DNA of 64,000 nt from Camellia lanceoleosa. Taxonomy: Eukaryota > Streptophyta > Magnoliopsida > Ericales > Theaceae. Every line of letters begins with the position of its first letter. Position 1 is the stretch's first letter. The stretch is from positions 62,001-126,000 of the forward strand of contig JANUSC010000050.1 of assembly GCA_025200525.1 (NCBI GenBank). The letters run 5' to 3'. Shown here piece by piece: positions 59,668 to 64,000 of the stretch. A program made the translations under genes and the position numbers. The notes under the pieces were generated by a model. The model had not been told where the DNA came from and did no database searches. It saw only the letters and a program-made list of their open reading frames with translations.

Positions 59668-62600
59668 ATGGAGATGGATCCCGAGTTTGAGCCCTTGCCG
59701 TTCAGTATCTGGCCATTCGACCTGGCGACATACCATCCTGAGGTAGATGTGTTACTTCCTGAGAGCATCTGCCAGTTCAGAGGGTTTACACGAGGTGCAC
59801 CAGAGGATCTCTTGCTACGCGAGCCGGAGTCACACCTATCCCATAGTGCCTCTAAGGTATACATGTTCTCTTTATTTCCCGCAATGTAGATCACACTCAC
59901 ACTGTTTTTCACCTATTCATCCAAAACACACTTGTGCACTATATTTCTTATACTGCCTTGCATTTGTTTGTCCTGAATATACCCTTGCACTATATTTCTT
60001 ACATTGCCTTGCATCTGTTTGTTCTACTCATACCCTTGCACTGTATTTCTTACACTGTCTTGTATCTGTTTGTCCTGCTCAGAGGGGGATTCTCATGTTT
60101 TTCGAGGGTACGGGACCACTTCCGCGAGGGAGTGGTACACGGAGCTGCCCGACGCAGTACGCCATATCATTGACGAGGTCGGCTTTGGCACATTTTGCAT
60201 GAAGCTCTCACGTCTCACTGCAAGCCGACCTCAACTAGGCGCTTTAGTAGAGGTGGTGGGATACCACCGATTCCTTCCATTTCTCTACAGTAGGGGAGAT
60301 GACGATGACTCCCTTTGACTTCTCCATGCTCATCAGCATAGGAGTAGGTTGTCATTCGATTCCTTACGACACCGACATGGGCGAGTGGGAGACCGCTCGG
60401 ATCTACTTGTTGGAGATTCGCCCACCCATCTCTTGATCAGGGATGGTGCGATATACCTAGTTTGCTGACCATTTCAGGAGGGAGACACCGACGACCCGCG
60501 AGGAGACCGAGTACTATGCCCGGGGGTTTCTCATGTTCTTGTTTGGTACTACTTTGTTTGTCGACCGGGCGAACATCGTCGGGCTCTACCTCTTAAGTGC
60601 ATTAGTGGACTTGTCTCGCGTCTAACTCTACAACTAGGGTGGCGCGGGCTTGGCTACAGTATATGGATAGATGAGCTTCCCTTCTCACCGGAGCGAGCAT
60701 CTACTAGGAGGCTCCTAGAGAGCCTGGGAGGTACATCCTACCCTTCTGCTTTACATTATCTATACACCATTTTACACTGCACAACGCATTTGCACCGCAT
60801 ACAATCGTTTCTCGCTTTATATTATCTCGTATAATCGCTTTTACATCGCATCGCACTATATACCATATGATTTCTACTTTATCTGTACAATGCACACACT
60901 GCACAATCCACACTGCACCGCATACAATATGTTCGCTGCTTTATCTGTACGCTGCTTTACATCCAATAGACATACTCACTATTACCGTTTTACATTCTGC
61001 AGCTATGGGTGTACGCTGACTTCCCGAGGCTTGCCTCAGAGCCAGAGGTAGAGATACCTCCCATGGTACCGTATCACATAGATACGACAGGAGATGCCAG
61101 CGGAGGCCCCGAGAGTCATTCTCATTCTTCTGCCGATACTTCGACACCATTGCCGCAACAGAGGTAATTCAAACCCTATAGTCATTTCGGCTCTACTTTG
61201 TATTGCATATACAATGGTAGCTAACAATTTGTATATCCACATTTTCCAAATCACCTGGCAGCCGTGGGCAGTGATACTTGCCGAGGTCAGAGATCAGTTT
61301 GCCGGTGCTCGGGAGGCTTCCTGATTTCGAATCTTACTTGAGGGCCCAGTTTGTCGAGCATGGTTTTTAGGGGAGCAATTTCTGTGATAGAGCCTTGGCT
61401 TGCCCGAGCCGGTAGTCCCGATACCGCCTCCTACGTACATGAGGGTTACTGAGAGGTACACAATATAGGAGATGATCGACTTCACCAGAGGTTGGGACGC
61501 CGGCTTCTTCAGGCTTGATGGTGATTATACTTCCTTCATCCAGACATACCTCATGCCGCTTCTGACCGGCACTCGCGGGGGTGAGAGAGACAGAGCTGCA
61601 GCTGCGGCAAAGAGAGTGGGAGGATCCAGGGCGACTCAGGCCCATGACAGGAGAGGCTCCTGGGCGAGGCGGAGAGCAGGGTGGCCAGAGCTGCCTACTA
61701 CCATGACCTGATGGGGACGTTCTGGAGAGACTTATCAAATTCCTATTGAGCCTGAACTAGATGGTCATGAGCTTGTCGGAGTTCGAGGTAGGGGTGTACA
61801 CGGTCCGGATTGGTTCGGTTCTGAGAAAATTTAAGAACCGAACCGATCCTAACGGTTCTGTAATTTTGAGAACCAGACCAGACCGTTACACTTGTAAAAC
61901 CGGACCAAAACCAAACCGAAAAAACGGTTCGGTTTCGGTTTGGTTTACGGTTCCAAAATTTTTTATTTACAAGAATAAATTATTAATATTAGCAAAATAA
62001 TTACTCAAACTAAATACATTTAACTCATGATAAAAACTAATAATATTAAGGTATTACTTAATATTACATATATATACCATTCTAATATCATTAAAATTAC
62101 AAAAAATCAATTAATAAAAATAAAACTTGATATTATATATATATTTTTTAAAAAATTCGGTTCGGTTCGGTTCGAATCGCGGTTTTTTCATAAAATCCAT
62201 TAACCGAACCGTTTTTACGGTTCTCATATTTTTTAATCCGAAACCGAACCAATTCTTAATAGAACCAAACCAAACCGTATGATTCGGTTTGGTTCGGTCC
62301 GGATTATCGGTTTGAACGGATTTTTGAACAGTCCTAGTTCGAGGCTAGACCCTGGTATGTACCATACTTTTTGTTTTGTACATTCAATTCATTTCAGTTA
62401 TGCTTTGTAGATTACTAATCATCTCAACACATTTGCAGGCTTCTATAGAGTACACCGGGTAGGCTCTCGAGCTATCGGCCTCTCTGATGGGGATGGTTCA
62501 AACCAGTTTGAACCTTCTTAGTCTCTACAGGATTCCGGTAAGTTTCCTTCAGTTTGCACTTCATGTGATCAAATTTTCTGCTGATACATTAGGACCTCAA

Positions 62601-63208
62601 CTATTCTGCATTGCACTGATCTAATACATTGCGCTAGAACACTACGTACAGTATACACTGCATACTGCATACACTGCACTCATACATTGCTCACAACATG
62701 CATACGCTGCAACCATACACTACTCACGGCATGCATATACTGATCTTTGCATCCAATACACCACCACTGATGTATTCAACAAACTGTCCTTTTCAGGTCC
62801 CTTTTTAGATGCCAGCCCCATCGGGCGCTCTAGCGGGAGCTGCAGCAGGACCTTCAGCACTTCCCCCGACAGCAGGGAGAGAAAAAGACGGGGTCTCTGT
62901 CACATAGCCAAGGCAGGGCTAGGCATACTCATATCGAGAGCAGTCCACCAGAGCCTATCCCGGAGGGTGATGAGACTGATGAGGACGAGGAGCCAGCAAG
63001 CCCGCAGTTAGAGTCATCTGAGGATGGAGGTGATGGCACCGGCTCGGGTTCTAAGGGCGGTGACGATGCTGGAGATGGCTTTGAGGAGGGGAGCGGTGAT
63101 GGTTCTAGATCAGGCTCTGGCTCAGATTCGGACAGCGGCGCTGGCGAAAACAGTGATACAGAGTCCACTTCGTCGAGGAAGAGGATGAAGAAGGCCTCTC
63201 GGCCTTGA
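59668..63208 (+). pseudogene. Plant mobile domain (PMD) gene, antisense in a Tat-like retroelement, disrupted
   Basis: Inferred exons: 59668-59856, 60085-60730, 61003-61163, 61262-62354 (with MITE), 62439-62537, 62797-63208, with GT-AG borders. Exon 2 has REWYTELPDAVRHIIDEVGF and LGALVE, then after a frame change near 60255 RWWDTTDSFHFSTVGEMTMT and FDFSMLISIGVGC, the PMD pattern (ALVERW, T-x-SFH, GEMTVTL-x-DV). Exons 3-4 give WVYADFPRLASEP and FRILLEGPVCRAWFLG. The C-terminus is Ser/Asp/Gly-rich and ends KRMKKASRP. PMD proteins such as MAIN/MAIL act in silencing and development, and retroelements have captured the domain. Stops (60434, 60454, 60625 and others) and frameshifts (also near 62900) inactivate it. 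Confidence 0.82.
61799..62336. mobile_element. hAT-type MITE (538 bp) inside the PMD gene
   Basis: The left end TAGGGGTGTACACGG and right end CAGTCCTA (reverse complement TAGGACTG) are imperfect inverted repeats. The exact 8-bp duplication GTTCGAGG lies at 61791-61798 and 62337-62344. The interior is repeated GGTTCGGTTTGGTT / AACCGAACC text around an AT-rich core. It interrupts exon 4: removing it restores a continuous exon before the donor CCTG|GTATGT. Confidence 0.93.
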
Positions 63209-64000
63209 GATGGATGGCACCGATTCAGATGCTCTTTTGCTTAGTTTCCTTTTTGCTAGTAGTATTAGCACATTGTACAGCCTTAGGCAGTTTTATTTTT
63301 CTTTAAAAACTTGTACTCATTTGTAAAAAAGAAACCATGATTGGAATGAAAACAACCTTTTATTTAAAAAAAGTGTTACGTTTTTATATTCTGAGCATCG
63401 CATTGCACCATTTTTCTCAAAAACAGATTTGATGGAAACTGAATATTTTGTACATTGTCTCGACAATTGCTTGGTTAGGTAATGAACCGACCAACATAAT
63501 AAAATAGAGTAAACCAACTCAAAACAACAACTCAAGCAACAACTTAATAAACAACAAAACGATAACTCGATAGGTAAAAACGACAACTCGATAAACAAAT
63601 CGAAACAATATACAAAGCGACTCAATGAGACTCTTACAACATGGTGGCGAGGATCACCAATAGCAGAACAAAACACAGGTTCTCAGCACTCTCAACACAC
63701 GGATGGCTCAGGGAGCAAAATAGGAGGCCACCGGTCATGAGAAGTGGCTGTCGGCCACAAGAAATGACCATCGGCCACTAGTACTGGCCGGTTGGCTAAA
63801 AAAATGGTCGGTCGGCCACCAACACTGGCCGGTCGGCTAGTAGTGTAAGGAACCTCCAGATTGTTGCCACCTGTTTTCCACTCAACACCTTATCTTCTAC
63901 AAAAGCTCTACCTTTGTAGTTTCTCCATTTCAACTCTGTTTTTGCTTCAAATGGAGCCATTCTTCGCCAAAAAACCCTCCAATTGGATCGCAGCTTTGGA
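63209..64000. other. Region right of the PMD gene
   Basis: The 3' side of the PMD gene (A/T-rich, AATGAAAAC near 63345) is followed by an A-rich CGATAACTCGATA repeat stretch (63525-63610). A cluster of GGCCGGTCGGC(C/T)-type palindromes is at 63727-63838. No pol gene is reached before the window ends. Confidence 0.5.
63727..63838. repeat. GGCCGGTCGGCC palindrome cluster
   Basis: About six variants (GGCCACCGGTC, GGCTGTCGGCCAC, CATCGGCCACTAG, GGCCGGTTGGCT, GGTCGGTCGGCCAC, GGCCGGTCGGCT) lie in 112 bp. Similar clusters are at 26080-26330, 54587-54662, 56455-56580 and 59140-59215. Confidence 0.85.

Noticed and set aside
62929..63168. Minus-strand Pro/Ser-rich frame
   Set aside because: It is antisense to the acidic Ser/Asp-rich tail of the PMD gene.

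Overview
The window is nuclear DNA of a flowering plant, most likely a eudicot. It has plant-type chromodomain Ty3/gypsy elements, plant L1 LINEs, CACTA and hAT DNA transposons, a plant-mobile-domain gene, and a spliced WAT1-family transporter gene with canonical GT-AG introns. Nothing seen supports a species assignment. No rRNA, tRNA, CRISPR array or bacterial operon was recognised. About 85-90 % of the window is transposon, and most coding frames are decayed.

Region 1 (1-15.7 kb). A minus-strand Tekay-like chromovirus (element A, 1-9141) has its outer 5' LTR end missing. It abuts a fragment of a Tat-lineage gypsy (partial gag, leader, PBS and complete 5' LTR, 9142-12414). That LTR is fused to the 3' part of a plus-strand gypsy LTR with PBS and gag remnant (12415-14640). 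A non-autonomous hAT element (15019-15682) follows.

Region 2 (15.7-31.8 kb). This is a four-layer nest. A chromovirus solo LTR (15721-31793) is split by a CACTA transposon (18027-31031, TSD AAT). The CACTA is split by a full-length but mutated L1 LINE (about 22205-30829). The LINE endonuclease domain is split by a Tat solo LTR (24566-26521, TSD ATATG). The CACTA also carries what looks like a captured leucine-zipper exon of an HD-ZIP III gene.

Region 3 (31.8-43.5 kb). A 5'-truncated minus-strand LINE tail is split by a complete chromovirus (element C, 33037-42214, TSD GAACA). Element C's pol is riddled with tiny indels.

Region 4 (43.5-49.5 kb). This holds the only host-type gene, a seven-coding-exon WAT1-related (EamA) transporter on the minus strand. 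It has a 5'UTR intron and a 2.8-kb intron containing small inverted-repeat elements. Two exons appear frameshifted.

Region 5 (49.5-64 kb). A solo LTR (49575-53109) is followed by the 3' end of a Tat-lineage element on the minus strand: 3' LTR (53244-56777), polypurine tract, two minisatellites, and an antisense intron-containing plant-mobile-domain (PMD) gene with its own TATA-like signal (59262-63208). The PMD gene is broken by stops, frameshifts and a hAT MITE with a perfect 8-bp TSD. The rest of this element lies beyond the window.
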